Shown piece after piece: positions 1 through 8,008 of a stretch of 64,000 bases of DNA; positions within the stretch are counted from its first letter, which is position 1; each line of letters starts with the position of its first letter. The notes under the pieces are model-generated. The model was not told the origin of the DNA, searched no databases, and was given only the letters and a program-made list of their open reading frames with translations. The DNA lies in contig NZ_CP113062.1 of the NCBI RefSeq assembly GCF_026625765.1, positions 558,001 to 622,000 on the forward strand. The letters run 5' to 3'. The stretch is from Frigoribacterium sp. SL97. Its GTDB lineage: Bacteria; Actinomycetota; Actinomycetes; Actinomycetales; Microbacteriaceae. The translations under genes were made by a program, and so were the position numbers.

Positions 1-335
1 CCGAGTGGGGTCGCGTCGGCCTGCTCGGCGAGGGCGGGCGCCTCGAGACCGAGGTCTCGGACACCCTGCTGCACAAGCAGCTCACCCTCACGGCGTCGTG
101 GGTCACCTCGGTGCAGGGCATGGAGGACGTCGCGCGCATGATCGCCGCGGACGGCCTCAGCCCCGAGATCGTCGTCTCGCACCGGCTCCCGCTGACCGAC
201 GCCGACGAGGCGTACCGGATCGCCGCGGCCGGGGCCACGGGCAAGGTCGTGCTGATCCCGGCGGGTGCGCCCGTGCGCGAGGAGGCCGGCGCGCGCGAGG
301 AGGTCGGCTCGCGCGAACCGGCTCCGCGCGCGTGA
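1..335 (+). CDS. zinc-type alcohol/polyol dehydrogenase, C-terminal part (runs off the window start)
   Basis: The reading frame is open from base 3 to a TGA at 333-335, so the 5' part lies outside the window. The visible 110 residues look like the end of a medium-chain (MDR) zinc-binding dehydrogenase: a GRVGLLGEGG stretch, a helix with HKQLTLTASW, and the usual tail LTDADEAYRIAAAGATGKVVLIP, in which the last strand closes the catalytic domain. Members oxidise sugar alcohols or related polyols with NAD(P). After the family end there is a low-complexity E/A/R tail. The stop overlaps the GTG start of the next gene (GTGA), so the two are co-transcribed and probably belong to one sugar-catabolic operon. 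The exact substrate cannot be told from this fragment. Confidence 0.8.
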   Translation, partial: EWGRVGLLGEGGRLETEVSDTLLHKQLTLTASWVTSVQGMEDVARMIAADGLSPEIVVSHRLPLTDADEAYRIAAAGATGKVVLIPAGAPVREEAGAREEVGSREPAPRA

Positions 336-1300
336 CGTCCCGTCCGGTCGTCGTCGAGGCGGGCACGCCCGAGCTGCCGCTGCTGCGGGTGACGACGCCC
401 GACCTCGAGCTCGTCTTCGCACCCACCCGGGGCGGTCGGTTGCTGTCGCTGGTCGCCCACGGCCGCGAGCGGCTCTGGCGCGACCCGGATCTGATCGACG
501 CCGACCTCGCACCGGTCGTCCCCGTGGCCGGGTGGCCGGCGGGCGACGGCGACATGTCGACCTGGGCCAACGTCGGCGGCTCGAAGACCTGGCCGGCGCC
601 GCAGGGCTGGTCGGGCCCCGACGAGTGGGCCGGTCCGCCCGACCCCGTGCTCGACTCGGGGCCGTGGGCGGTCGGGTGGCAGCTCGACGACGGGACCGCG
701 ACCGTGGTGCTGACCAGCGCCGACGACGCCCGCTCGGGTCTCCGCGTCGAGCGCCGCTTCACGGTGCCCGCCGTCGGTGCCGGGTTCCGCCAGACGGCGA
801 CCTTCACCAACGTCTCGGACGTCCCGCGCACCTGGTCGATCTGGGAGGTCTGCCAGGTCGACACCCGAGGAGGCGCGGGTCGCCCCCTCGAGGACGCCGC
901 GGTCGTCGTCGCCCACGCCGCGCCTCCCGTCGAGCTCGATCTCGGCGGCTGGGAGGGCGACGTCACGTCGTCGCGCCACGGGGACGACGTGCTGCTGCCT
1001 GTCGGGACCGGCGTGGCCAAGCGCGGCTACCCCGAGGCGTCGGGCTCCGCGGCCTACCGCGACCCCGACGGCACCACGCTCACGCTCGCCACCGAGCCAG
1101 CGGCCGGGGGCACCTGGCCCGACGGCGGCTCGAAAGTCGAGATCTGGCTGCAGCGCCCCACGGCGTCGCCGATCGGCGAGCTGGGCGACCTGCACCCCTC
1201 GGCGCACCTCGTCGAGCTCGAGGTGCTGGGGCCGCTCGTCACCCTCGCGCCGGGCGAGGCCACGAGCCTCGACGTCGCGTGGTCGGTGCAGCAAGGCTGA
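332..1300 (+). CDS. DUF4380-type / galactose-mutarotase-like protein
   Basis: A 322-residue protein starting at GTG 332, chosen because it overlaps the upstream stop by 4 bp; a longer open frame upstream is a shadow of the dehydrogenase. The N-terminal strands (PDLELVFAPTRGGRLLSL) followed by GHGRERLW-like and GGSKTWPAPQGWSG segments match my memory of DUF4380 proteins, which have the beta-sandwich fold of aldose epimerases. No secretion signal is visible, so it is probably cytoplasmic. Being coupled to a polyol/sugar dehydrogenase suggests a role in handling a sugar, possibly anomer conversion, but no catalytic residues can be confirmed. One exact copy of the dispersed 14-mer (868-881) is read in frame as R-G-G-A-G-R inside the protein. 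Confidence 0.75.
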   Translation: MTSRPVVVEAGTPELPLLRVTTPDLELVFAPTRGGRLLSLVAHGRERLWRDPDLIDADLAPVVPVAGWPAGDGDMSTWANVGGSKTWPAPQGWSGPDEWAGPPDPVLDSGPWAVGWQLDDGTATVVLTSADDARSGLRVERRFTVPAVGAGFRQTATFTNVSDVPRTWSIWEVCQVDTRGGAGRPLEDAAVVVAHAAPPVELDLGGWEGDVTSSRHGDDVLLPVGTGVAKRGYPEASGSAAYRDPDGTTLTLATEPAAGGTWPDGGSKVEIWLQRPTASPIGELGDLHPSAHLVELEVLGPLVTLAPGEATSLDVAWSVQQG

Positions 1301-1333
1301 GCCGCTCCCGATCCCGTTCCGGCCATCGCCCTC

Positions 1334-1393
1334 GCACCCGGTTTCGAACGATGCACCCCGAAGCTTCCGGGTGCATCGTTCGAAACCGGGTGC
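1334..1393. repeat. 60-bp nested palindrome (family C, copy 1)
   Basis: A perfect 25-bp inverted repeat (1334-1358 with 1369-1393) around a 10-base centre. Each arm holds the word GCACCC twice, separated by 13 bases (X-spacer-X). It lies just after the DUF4380 gene and could terminate transcription, but it has no T-run. A related copy is at 43988-44055. Confidence 0.9.
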
Positions 1394-1447
1394 AGCGCGG
1401 CACGGTTCACCTCCCGGACACCCGCCGCCCCTACGATGACCGCGACA

Positions 1448-1584
1448 GCGCCTAGGGTTCCGGGGTCCCACGATCCGACTGGTCCGAGCGGCGCCACGGT
1501 CGGGCGCCATCGCCGGGCCGTCATCTGAACGGACAAAAGCCTGGAGGACCCGTTCGGCGCGCCCCGCGCCGAGCCGATGGGTCC
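1448..1584 (+). promoter_or_regulatory. ykkC-class riboswitch (guanidine-I type most likely) with expression platform
   Basis: The leader contains the conserved blocks of ykkC RNAs in order: CCTAGGGTTCCG at 1451-1462, CTGGTCCGAGCG at 1479-1490, CACGG at 1495-1499 and ACGGACAAAAGCCTGGAGG at 1529-1547. A P1 helix can form between GCGCC (1448-1452) and GGCGC (1556-1560). The same 3' strand can instead pair with GCGCC at 1566-1570, inside a larger hairpin closed by GGACCC (1546-1551) and GGGTCC (1579-1584). That hairpin covers the ATG at 1577 and ends just before the ATG at 1589, so ligand binding could control initiation. Related ykkC subtypes bind ppGpp, PRPP or nucleoside diphosphates; the subtype is not certain. 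The EamA gene downstream fits an export role. Confidence 0.8.
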
Positions 1585-1588
1585 TCGC

Positions 1589-2512
1589 ATGTCCACCACC
1601 GCCCTCCTGCTCGTCCTCGCCGCCGCCGTCTGCCACGCCGGCTGGAACGTCGTCGCCCACGGGGTGAGCCGCCTCGGCACCCCCTTCCTCTGGTGGGGAG
1701 CCGTCGCCAGCACCGTGCTCTGGCTGCCGGTCGTCCCCTTCACGGGCGGCCTCGGGGCGAGTGTCGGCGGCCTCGCGGTCGGGGCGGGCGTCTCGGCCGT
1801 GCTCCACGTCGTCTACATGACGGTGCTGCAGCGCGGCTACAAGGTGGGCACCCTGTCGACCGTCTACGCGACGGCTCGCGGCAGCGGCCCGGCCGTCAGT
1901 GCGGGTCTCGCCGTCCTGCTGCTCGGCGAGCAGCTCTCGGCGACGGCCGTGGTGGGCATCGCCGTGGTGGTCGCGGGCGTGGTGGCGACCGGACTGATCG
2001 ACCGGCGGCCGACCGGCTCTCCGGCGCCGCGCCTCCTTCACGGGCCGTCGACCGCGTCGACGCCGGGCGCCCCCGGCCCGGCGCGCCGTCGCCTCGACCC
2101 GGGCATCGCCTGGGGCCTGCTCACCGGCCTCGCCATCGCGAGCTACACGATCTGGGACGCCCACGCCCTGCGCACCTGGGGCCTCTCGCCCGTGTCGTTC
2201 ATGGTCGGCGTGACCCTCGTCGAGGTCGTCTTCTACAGCGCGTCGCTCGGCCGGCGTCGGGGCGAGCTCGTCGCGGTCGCCCGCGCCCACTGGCCGCGGG
2301 TGCTGGCCTTCGGCGTGTTGTCGCCGCTGTCGTACATCCTCGTGTTGACGGCGATCCGGACGGCGCCGGTCGCCCTCGTCGCCCCGGCCCGCGAGACGAG
2401 CGTGGTGATGGTGGCCGTGTTCGGGGCGCTCGTGCTGCGTGAGGGCTCGCTCGTGAAGCGGCTCGCGGCCTCGGGCGTCGTGCTCGGCGGCATCGCCCTG
2501 CTCGCCCTCTGA
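1589..2512 (+). CDS. EamA/DMT-family transporter
   Basis: A roughly 307-residue membrane protein with about ten hydrophobic helices and two EamA-like halves, starting with a helix containing HAGWN, a common beginning in this family. The halves are joined by a basic, proline-rich loop (around residues 140-180). DMT-family proteins export or take up small metabolites through the cytoplasmic membrane. ATG 1577 is a possible start four codons earlier; 1589 is preferred because 1577 sits within the riboswitch hairpin. A ykkC-class riboswitch directly upstream suggests the gene is induced by guanidine or a nucleotide ligand, and that the protein exports a guanidine-like compound. The substrate itself cannot be read from the sequence. 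Confidence 0.85.
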   Translation: MSTTALLLVLAAAVCHAGWNVVAHGVSRLGTPFLWWGAVASTVLWLPVVPFTGGLGASVGGLAVGAGVSAVLHVVYMTVLQRGYKVGTLSTVYATARGSGPAVSAGLAVLLLGEQLSATAVVGIAVVVAGVVATGLIDRRPTGSPAPRLLHGPSTASTPGAPGPARRRLDPGIAWGLLTGLAIASYTIWDAHALRTWGLSPVSFMVGVTLVEVVFYSASLGRRRGELVAVARAHWPRVLAFGVLSPLSYILVLTAIRTAPVALVAPARETSVVMVAVFGALVLREGSLVKRLAASGVVLGGIALLAL

Positions 2513-2547
2513 CGGGCGACGCACGAGCCCAGGAGGCGCGGGTCGGC

Positions 2548-2886
2548 CTACAGGAACCCGGTCACCGCGACGGCGACCGCGGCCAGCAGCGCGACGGCGG
2601 CGAGCACCTTCGACGACCCCATGACGAGTCGGCGCCTCGGCCCACCGTCGTACGGCTCGTCGTCGGCGTCGCGCAGTTCGGGCGGGAGCTCGGCCTCACG
2701 GCGACGGCGCTCCTGCTCGAGGCGGGCGGCCCGTTCGACCCGCGCGACGCGCTCGGCCTCGTGCTGCCGAGCCTGCTCGGCCTCGCGGTCACGGGCGACG
2801 AGCAGCTCGAGTTCGCGGTGGGCCTCGTCCGACCAGGTCACGAGGTCGTCGCCGGGGGAGTCGGGGGTGCCGTCGTCGTGTCGCAT
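2548..2886 (-). CDS. small C-terminally anchored membrane protein with charged coiled coil
   Basis: A 112-residue protein. ATG at 2886 is preferred over an upstream GTG-type extension because the earlier part is basic and proline-rich noise. It begins acidic (MRHDDGTPDSPGDD), continues with a long heptad-like charged helix rich in E, R, A and Q (about residues 25-75), and ends with a single hydrophobic segment (VLAAVALLAAVAVAVTGFL) with no residues after it, so it looks tail-anchored. No family is recognised. It is convergent with the EamA gene; one exact copy of the dispersed 14-mer (2531-2544) lies between the two stops. It could be a scaffold or membrane tether; function unknown. Confidence 0.6.
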   Translation of the reverse strand: MRHDDGTPDSPGDDLVTWSDEAHRELELLVARDREAEQARQHEAERVARVERAARLEQERRRREAELPPELRDADDEPYDGGPRRRLVMGSSKVLAAVALLAAVAVAVTGFL

Positions 2887-3112
2887 GCGGAGGCCTTCGT
2901 CGCGGGAGCAGGGCGGGGTGGTGGTCCGAGGGTAGACCGCCGCACCTGGACCCGCCATGGCCGGGACGGCACCCCGTCCCGCCCCGCGGTCGGCTCGCCC
3001 GGGTTAGGCAGACAAGAGGTGAACTCTCGTTGAACGGGCCCGAAGATAGGTTCCTATGTCGGTCGGGCGCGTGCCACCATCGTCACGTCCTGCTCCCACC
3101 CGAAAGGCCGTC

Positions 3113-4039
3113 ATGACCCTCCGCCGTCCCCGCGCCGCGACCGCCCTCGTCGGCGCCGCCCTGCTCGCCGTCACGCTGTCCGCCTGCTCGACCCCCGCCT
3201 CCTCGGCCACCGGTTCGTCCGACGCGGCCGGTGGCTACGCGGTCGACGACAGCACGCTCGTCTTCGGCGTCGTGCCCGACTCGGTCGACACCGAGACGAA
3301 CTACCAGCCGCTGATGGACTACATCGCGAAGGAGACCGGCAAGACGGTCGAGTACCACGAGTCGACGGACTACGCGGCCCTGATCGAGGCGAGCATCGCC
3401 GGCCAGATCGACGTCGCCTCGTTCTCGGGCTTCACCTACGTCACCGCCACGAACAACGGCGCCGAGCTCACCCCGATCTCGTCGATCACCACGGCCGAGG
3501 GCCAGGAGCCCGGCTACTACTCGCAGGCCATCGTGCCGAAGGGCAGCGACATCACGTCGATCGCCGACATGAAGGGCAAGAAGATCTGCTTCGTCGACCC
3601 GTCGTCGACCTCGGGCTACCTCTTCCCGAGCTACGCGCTGCTCGAGGCCGGCATCGACCCCGAGAAGGACATCACCCCGGTCTTCGCGGGCAAGCACGAC
3701 GTCAGCGTGCAGAAGGTCGGCGAGGGCACCGAGTGCGACGCCGGCTTCGCCGAGGACAGCGAGGTCGCCAAGAGCGACGCCGTCGAGATGATCGACGAGC
3801 AGATGGTGCCCGGCGCGCCCATCGTCGAGTCGGACTCGCTGCCCGACGACGTCAAGGCCCAGCTGAAGGACATCCTCTCGAACGTCACCGCCGACGACAT
3901 GGTCGCCGCGGGCATCGAGGGTGCCGACAGCGAGGGCTTCCGTGCCGTGTTCTTCCAGACCACCCCGGTCGACGACGCGTACTACGACCAGATCCGCGAC
4001 ATCTGCGAGAAGACGAACGCGTCGCAGTGCAAGGCCTGA
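3113..4039 (+). CDS. phnD: phosphonate ABC transporter, substrate-binding lipoprotein PhnD
   Basis: A 308-residue secreted lipoprotein. The start at ATG 3113 gives an N-terminal basic region, a hydrophobic core and the lipobox LSAC (cysteine near residue 25), with GAAAGG at 3102-3107 as a ribosome binding site. The mature part reads as a PhnD/SsuA-like periplasmic binding fold: LVFGVVPDSVDTETNYQPLM, then ASFSGFTYV, and a conserved STSGYLFPSYALLEAGIDP block seen in phosphonate and phosphite binding proteins. It captures phosphonate outside the membrane and delivers it to the PhnE permease. A strong stem-loop follows before phnC, which should raise phnD expression relative to the rest of the operon. 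Confidence 0.93.
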   Translation: MTLRRPRAATALVGAALLAVTLSACSTPASSATGSSDAAGGYAVDDSTLVFGVVPDSVDTETNYQPLMDYIAKETGKTVEYHESTDYAALIEASIAGQIDVASFSGFTYVTATNNGAELTPISSITTAEGQEPGYYSQAIVPKGSDITSIADMKGKKICFVDPSSTSGYLFPSYALLEAGIDPEKDITPVFAGKHDVSVQKVGEGTECDAGFAEDSEVAKSDAVEMIDEQMVPGAPIVESDSLPDDVKAQLKDILSNVTADDMVAAGIEGADSEGFRAVFFQTTPVDDAYYDQIRDICEKTNASQCKA

Positions 4040-4074
4040 CCCGCACGACGTAGCACCTCCCCACCCCGGGAACC

Positions 4075-4108
4075 CGCCGGGACCCTCGCGCGCTTGAGGG
4101 TCCCGGCG
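4075..4108 (+). terminator. intra-operon stem-loop between phnD and phnC
   Basis: A 13-bp perfect stem (4075-4087 with 4096-4108) and an 8-base loop, 35 bp after the phnD stop. There is no T-run. Such stems after binding-protein genes commonly protect the mRNA or reduce read-through into the transporter genes. Confidence 0.75.
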
Positions 4109-4146
4109 ACGTCCCGGGGCCCGAGCACGACGAACCGGAGACGAAC

Positions 4147-4971
4147 ATGAACCCGCACACCGCCCCCGCCGAGACCGTCGTCCGGCTCGAGGGCATCACC
4201 AAGCGCTTCGGTGAGACCCTCGCGCTCGACGACGCCTCGATCAGCGTCCGACGCGGCGAGGTCGTCGTGCTGCTGGGCCTCTCCGGCTCGGGCAAGTCCA
4301 CCCTGCTGCGTCACGTCGACGGCCTCGAACGGCCGACCGACGGCCGCGTCACGGTGCTCGGCCGCGAGGTCACCGAGCTCACCGGGCGCGCCCTGCGGCG
4401 GCTGCGCAGCGAGGTGGGGTTCATCTTCCAGCAGTTCGAACTCGTGCCGTCGCTGACCGTGCTCGAGAACGTCCTGACCGGCTCGCTCGCCTCCGTGCGC
4501 GGGCCCCGGCTCGGGCTCTGGTCGTACGGCCGGGCCGCGAAGGCCGAGGCGCTCGCCCGGCTCGAGCGAGTCGGCCTGCTCGACCGGGCCTACCAGCGCG
4601 CCGACACCCTCTCGGGCGGCCAGCAGCAGCGCGTCGCCATCGCCCGGGCCCTCATGCAGCGTCCCCAGGTGCTGCTCGCGGACGAGCCCGTCGCCTCGCT
4701 CGACCCCGAGTCGAGCGACCAGGTGATGGCGTTGATCCGCGAGATCGCGGCCGACGAGGGCCTCACCGTCATCTGCAGCCTGCACCAGGTCGACCTCGCC
4801 CTCTCGTGGGCCGACCGCATCGTCGGGCTGCGCCACGGTCGGGTCGTGCTCGACACCGGGACCGAGGGCCTGTCGAAGGCCCAGGTGATGGAGATCTACG
4901 GCCGCGTCGCCACGAGCACCGACCAGATGGCAGCCATCGAGCTCGAGCTCGCCGGGGACGCCGTCCGATGA
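4147..4971 (+). CDS. phnC: phosphonate ABC transporter ATP-binding protein PhnC
   Basis: A 274-residue ABC ATPase with Walker A GLSGSGKST (residues 44-52), a Q-loop in IFQQFELVPSLTVLENVL, the signature LSGGQQQR near residue 155, Walker B VLLADEPVASLDPE near 176, and a switch histidine in CSLHQVDLALSW. The pattern FQQFELVPSLTVLENV is typical of PhnC. It powers phosphonate uptake through PhnE. The start ATG 4147 follows a weak CGGAGACGAAC site. The stop overlaps the phnE start (ATGA). Confidence 0.95.
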   Translation: MNPHTAPAETVVRLEGITKRFGETLALDDASISVRRGEVVVLLGLSGSGKSTLLRHVDGLERPTDGRVTVLGREVTELTGRALRRLRSEVGFIFQQFELVPSLTVLENVLTGSLASVRGPRLGLWSYGRAAKAEALARLERVGLLDRAYQRADTLSGGQQQRVAIARALMQRPQVLLADEPVASLDPESSDQVMALIREIAADEGLTVICSLHQVDLALSWADRIVGLRHGRVVLDTGTEGLSKAQVMEIYGRVATSTDQMAAIELELAGDAVR

Positions 4972-6698
4972 CCGCCGTCACCGAGCGCCCGCGCACGACC
5001 GGGGCGGCCCCCGCTCCCGTCACCGCGCCTCCTCGTCGCCGGGTCTCGCCCGAGCGCGTCGCGGCGGGCCTCACCCTCGTCGCCCTGCTGGTCGCGAGCC
5101 TCGTGGCCCTGCGCAGCGTCGACATCGACCCCGCGCGGATGCTGCAGAGCTGGGCCAACGCCGAGCGGTTCTTCGGCCGCGTCGGGGCGATCGAGTTCCC
5201 CCCGCTCGGCGAGCTGCTGCAGCTCACCGCCCTCACGCTCGGCCTCGTGATCTGCGGCACCCTGCTCGCCGCCGTCCTGTCGGTGCCGGTCGCCGTGCTC
5301 GCGGCCTCGAACACCACCCCCGGCCCCGCGTGGCGTGCGGCCGCCCGCTTCGTGACGGTGCTCGCCCGGGCCGTGCCCGACGTCGTGCTCGCCATGGTGT
5401 TCGTGCTGCTCTTCTCCCTCGGCACGCTGCCCGGCATCCTGGCCATCGGCCTGCACTCGGTCGGCATGATCTCGAAGCTCTTCGCCGACGCGATCGAGCA
5501 GATCGACGAGGGTCCGCGCACCGCCGTCCGTGCCGCCGGGGGCAGCCGCCTCCAGCAGTTCACCGCCGGCGTGCTGCCCCAGGTGCTGCCGTCGTGGGTG
5601 GCGACCGTGCTGCACCGCAACGACATCAACCTCCGCGGCAGCGTGATCCTCGGCTACGTCGGGGTCGTCGGCCTCGGCATGGAGATGTCGTTCGCCTTCA
5701 AGTCGCTCGACTACGGCCTCGGCCTCGGCTACGCCCTCGTCATCTTCGTTCTCTGCGTCGTGATGGAGATCGTCTCGAGCAGCGTCCGCGCCATCATGCT
5801 CGGCATCGCGCCGACCGGCCGCGGTCTTGGCGACCGCGTCGTCCGACGGGCCACCAGGAGGCGCGGCGCCGGTCACCCCGCCCCGTCGCGTCCCGTGCCC
5901 GCCACCGTCGAGTCCGCCCTCCGCCGACCGTGGGACCGCGCCCGTCGACGCACCGTCTCGTGGGGGTGGCTCGCGGTCGCCGTGGTCGTCGCGAGCGTCG
6001 CCGTCTGCGACATCGCCTGGTCCGACCTCGTCACCGTCTGGGCGAAGGTGCCCGCCGTCGCGACGCAGTTCTGGCCGCCGTCGTTCGGCAGCTACGAGGC
6101 GTCGACGATGGTCGCCGCCATGGGCGAGACGATCGCCATCGCGCTGGCCGCGACCGTGCTGACCCTCGTCGCCTCGATCGTGGTCGGGTCGCTCGCGGCC
6201 CGCAACGTCGCCCCGAGCCGAGGGGTGCGCAGCGGCATGCGCCTGCTGCTCGTCGGCATCCGCGGGGTGCCCGAGGTGATCCTCGCCATCGTGCTGATCG
6301 TCGTCACCGGGCTCGGCACGCAGGCCGGCACCCTCGCCCTGGCACTCGGCGGCGTCGGGCTGCTCGGCAAGCTGCTCGCCGACTCGTTCGAGGAGGTCTC
6401 GCCCGGCCCCGAACGCGCCCTCTCGGCCACCGGGGCGAGTCGCGTGCAGGTCTACGCCGGGGCGACCCTGCCGCAGGGCACCCGCGCCCTGATCGGGCAC
6501 ACCTTCTACATGCTCGACACCAACCTGCGGGCCGCGACGCTGCTCGGCATCGTCGGTGCCGGGGGAGTCGGCTACTACCTGCTCAACGCCAGCCAGGGCT
6601 CGAACTACGGGACGGTCACGGCGATCGTGCTGATGATCCTCGTCACGGTCCTGGCCGTCGAGGGGCTCGCCATCTGGATGCGGAGGGTCTTCCGATGA
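4968..6698 (+). CDS. phnE: phosphonate ABC transporter permease PhnE, two fused permease units
   Basis: A 576-residue protein holding two binding-protein-dependent permease domains in one chain (about residues 55-275 and 320-575), each with an EAA-type loop (SKLFADAIEQIDEGPRTAVRAAG and GKLLADSFEEVSPGPERALSATG). Many bacteria encode PhnE as one unit that dimerises or as two genes; here the pair is fused. The linker (about 280-320) is basic and proline-rich. The start ATG 4968 overlaps the phnC stop. It forms the membrane channel for phosphonate uptake. Confidence 0.93.
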   Translation: MTAVTERPRTTGAAPAPVTAPPRRRVSPERVAAGLTLVALLVASLVALRSVDIDPARMLQSWANAERFFGRVGAIEFPPLGELLQLTALTLGLVICGTLLAAVLSVPVAVLAASNTTPGPAWRAAARFVTVLARAVPDVVLAMVFVLLFSLGTLPGILAIGLHSVGMISKLFADAIEQIDEGPRTAVRAAGGSRLQQFTAGVLPQVLPSWVATVLHRNDINLRGSVILGYVGVVGLGMEMSFAFKSLDYGLGLGYALVIFVLCVVMEIVSSSVRAIMLGIAPTGRGLGDRVVRRATRRRGAGHPAPSRPVPATVESALRRPWDRARRRTVSWGWLAVAVVVASVAVCDIAWSDLVTVWAKVPAVATQFWPPSFGSYEASTMVAAMGETIAIALAATVLTLVASIVVGSLAARNVAPSRGVRSGMRLLLVGIRGVPEVILAIVLIVVTGLGTQAGTLALALGGVGLLGKLLADSFEEVSPGPERALSATGASRVQVYAGATLPQGTRALIGHTFYMLDTNLRAATLLGIVGAGGVGYYLLNASQGSNYGTVTAIVLMILVTVLAVEGLAIWMRRVFR

Positions 6699-8008
6699 CC
6701 GCGACACACGACACGGCCCACGGCACGGCCCGTCACTCCGCGGCCCCGACCGCGGCGGCAAGGCACGCGGCGGCACCGCACGACGTGGTCGTCGTCGGCT
6801 CGGGCGTCGTCGGCCTCGGTGCCGCCCTCGCCGCCGTCGACCGGGGGCTCTCGGTGCTGGTCGTCGACCGCTCCCCGGTGATCGGCGGCTCGACCGTGCG
6901 GAACTTCGGCCACCTCTGCCTCACCCCGCAGAGCGGCGAGGCCCGCCGCCACGCCCTCGCCGCCCGCGAGCTCTGGCTGCGGCTGGCCCGCGACGCCGGC
7001 TTCTGGCTGTCCCGGCGTGGCACCCTCGTCGCCGCCCGACACGTCGACGAGCTCGACCTGCTCGACGAGCTGGCCCTCGCCCGCACCGACCGCGTGCTGG
7101 GCGACCGGCCCGAGATCGAGCGGCTCGACGCGGCCGAGCTGTCGTCGCTGGCCCCGGTGGCTCCCGGTGCGGTCGTCGGCGGCGCCCTGCTCCCGTACGA
7201 CCTGCAGGTCGACCCGAGGGAGGCGGCCGACGCGATCCGCCGGCACCTCGAGACGCGAGGGGTGCGCTTCCTGACCCGCACCTCCGTGGGGTCGGTCTCG
7301 TCGGGACGGGTCGAGACGAGCCGCGGTCCGATCGACACCGGGACGGTCGTCGTCGCGACCAACCACGACCTCGACCAGCTGCTGCCCGACCTCGCCGACC
7401 GACACGCCCTCGAGCGCTGCGGCCTCGACATGCTGCGGGTGCGGGCCGACCTCGTCCGGCCGCTCGTCGCCCCGCTGCTGACCGGTTGGTCGCTGATCCG
7501 CTACAGCGCGTTCGCCGGCACCGGAGCGGCCGACGCGGTGCGGTCCCGACTGCACGCCGAGCGCCCGGACCTGGCCGCGATGGACCTCAACCAGATGTAC
7601 ACGCAGCTGCCCGACGGGTCGGTGATCGTCGGCGACAGCCACCACAAGGGCGCCTCGATCGCGCCGTTCCAGGACGAACGGATCGCCGACGCCTTCCTCG
7701 ACGAGTTCCGCGTGCTGTTCGGCGCCGAGCCGGTCGTCACCGAGCGGTGGCAGGGCGTCTACGCCTCGGGTCGCGACGAGTTCGTCGTCGACGAGGTCGC
7801 CCCGGGCGTGCTCGTCACGGTCGTCTCGACCGGCATCGGCATGACCACCGGGCTCGGTCTCGCCGAGCACGTCGTCGGGGCGCACCTCGACGGCGGGCGC
7901 GACCGGGCGCTCGACACCCTCGCCCCGACCTCGACCGTCCACTCGCCTGTCACCTCGCCCGTCCCCTCGGCCGTCCCCTCGCCCCTCACAGAGAGCCTCA
8001 CCGCATGA
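6695..8008 (+). CDS. FAD-dependent oxidoreductase of the phosphonate-associated TIGR03364 type
   Basis: A 437-residue protein with a DAO-type FAD fold: the dinucleotide-binding motif VVVVGSGVVGLGAALAA near residues 30-46, the ERS-like VVDRSPVIGGSTVRNFGHL segment that contacts FAD, and a C-terminal GIGMTTGLGLAE FAD-closing strand. The SxxNFGH pattern fits the family described as linked to phosphonate use (TIGR03364; PbfD-like enzymes reported to oxidise N-methylated or hydroxylated aminoethylphosphonate). The product would be phosphonoacetaldehyde or a hydroxylated form, passed to the next gene's hydrolase. The start ATG 6695 overlaps the phnE stop. The first 28 residues are an H/A/T-rich tail. 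Confidence 0.85.
   Translation: MTATHDTAHGTARHSAAPTAAARHAAAPHDVVVVGSGVVGLGAALAAVDRGLSVLVVDRSPVIGGSTVRNFGHLCLTPQSGEARRHALAARELWLRLARDAGFWLSRRGTLVAARHVDELDLLDELALARTDRVLGDRPEIERLDAAELSSLAPVAPGAVVGGALLPYDLQVDPREAADAIRRHLETRGVRFLTRTSVGSVSSGRVETSRGPIDTGTVVVATNHDLDQLLPDLADRHALERCGLDMLRVRADLVRPLVAPLLTGWSLIRYSAFAGTGAADAVRSRLHAERPDLAAMDLNQMYTQLPDGSVIVGDSHHKGASIAPFQDERIADAFLDEFRVLFGAEPVVTERWQGVYASGRDEFVVDEVAPGVLVTVVSTGIGMTTGLGLAEHVVGAHLDGGRDRALDTLAPTSTVHSPVTSPVPSAVPSPLTESLTA

Noticed and set aside
1453..1458. TAGGGT as a -10 promoter box for the EamA gene
   Set aside because: It is part of the conserved CTAGGGTTCCG block of the ykkC riboswitch; the promoter must lie upstream.
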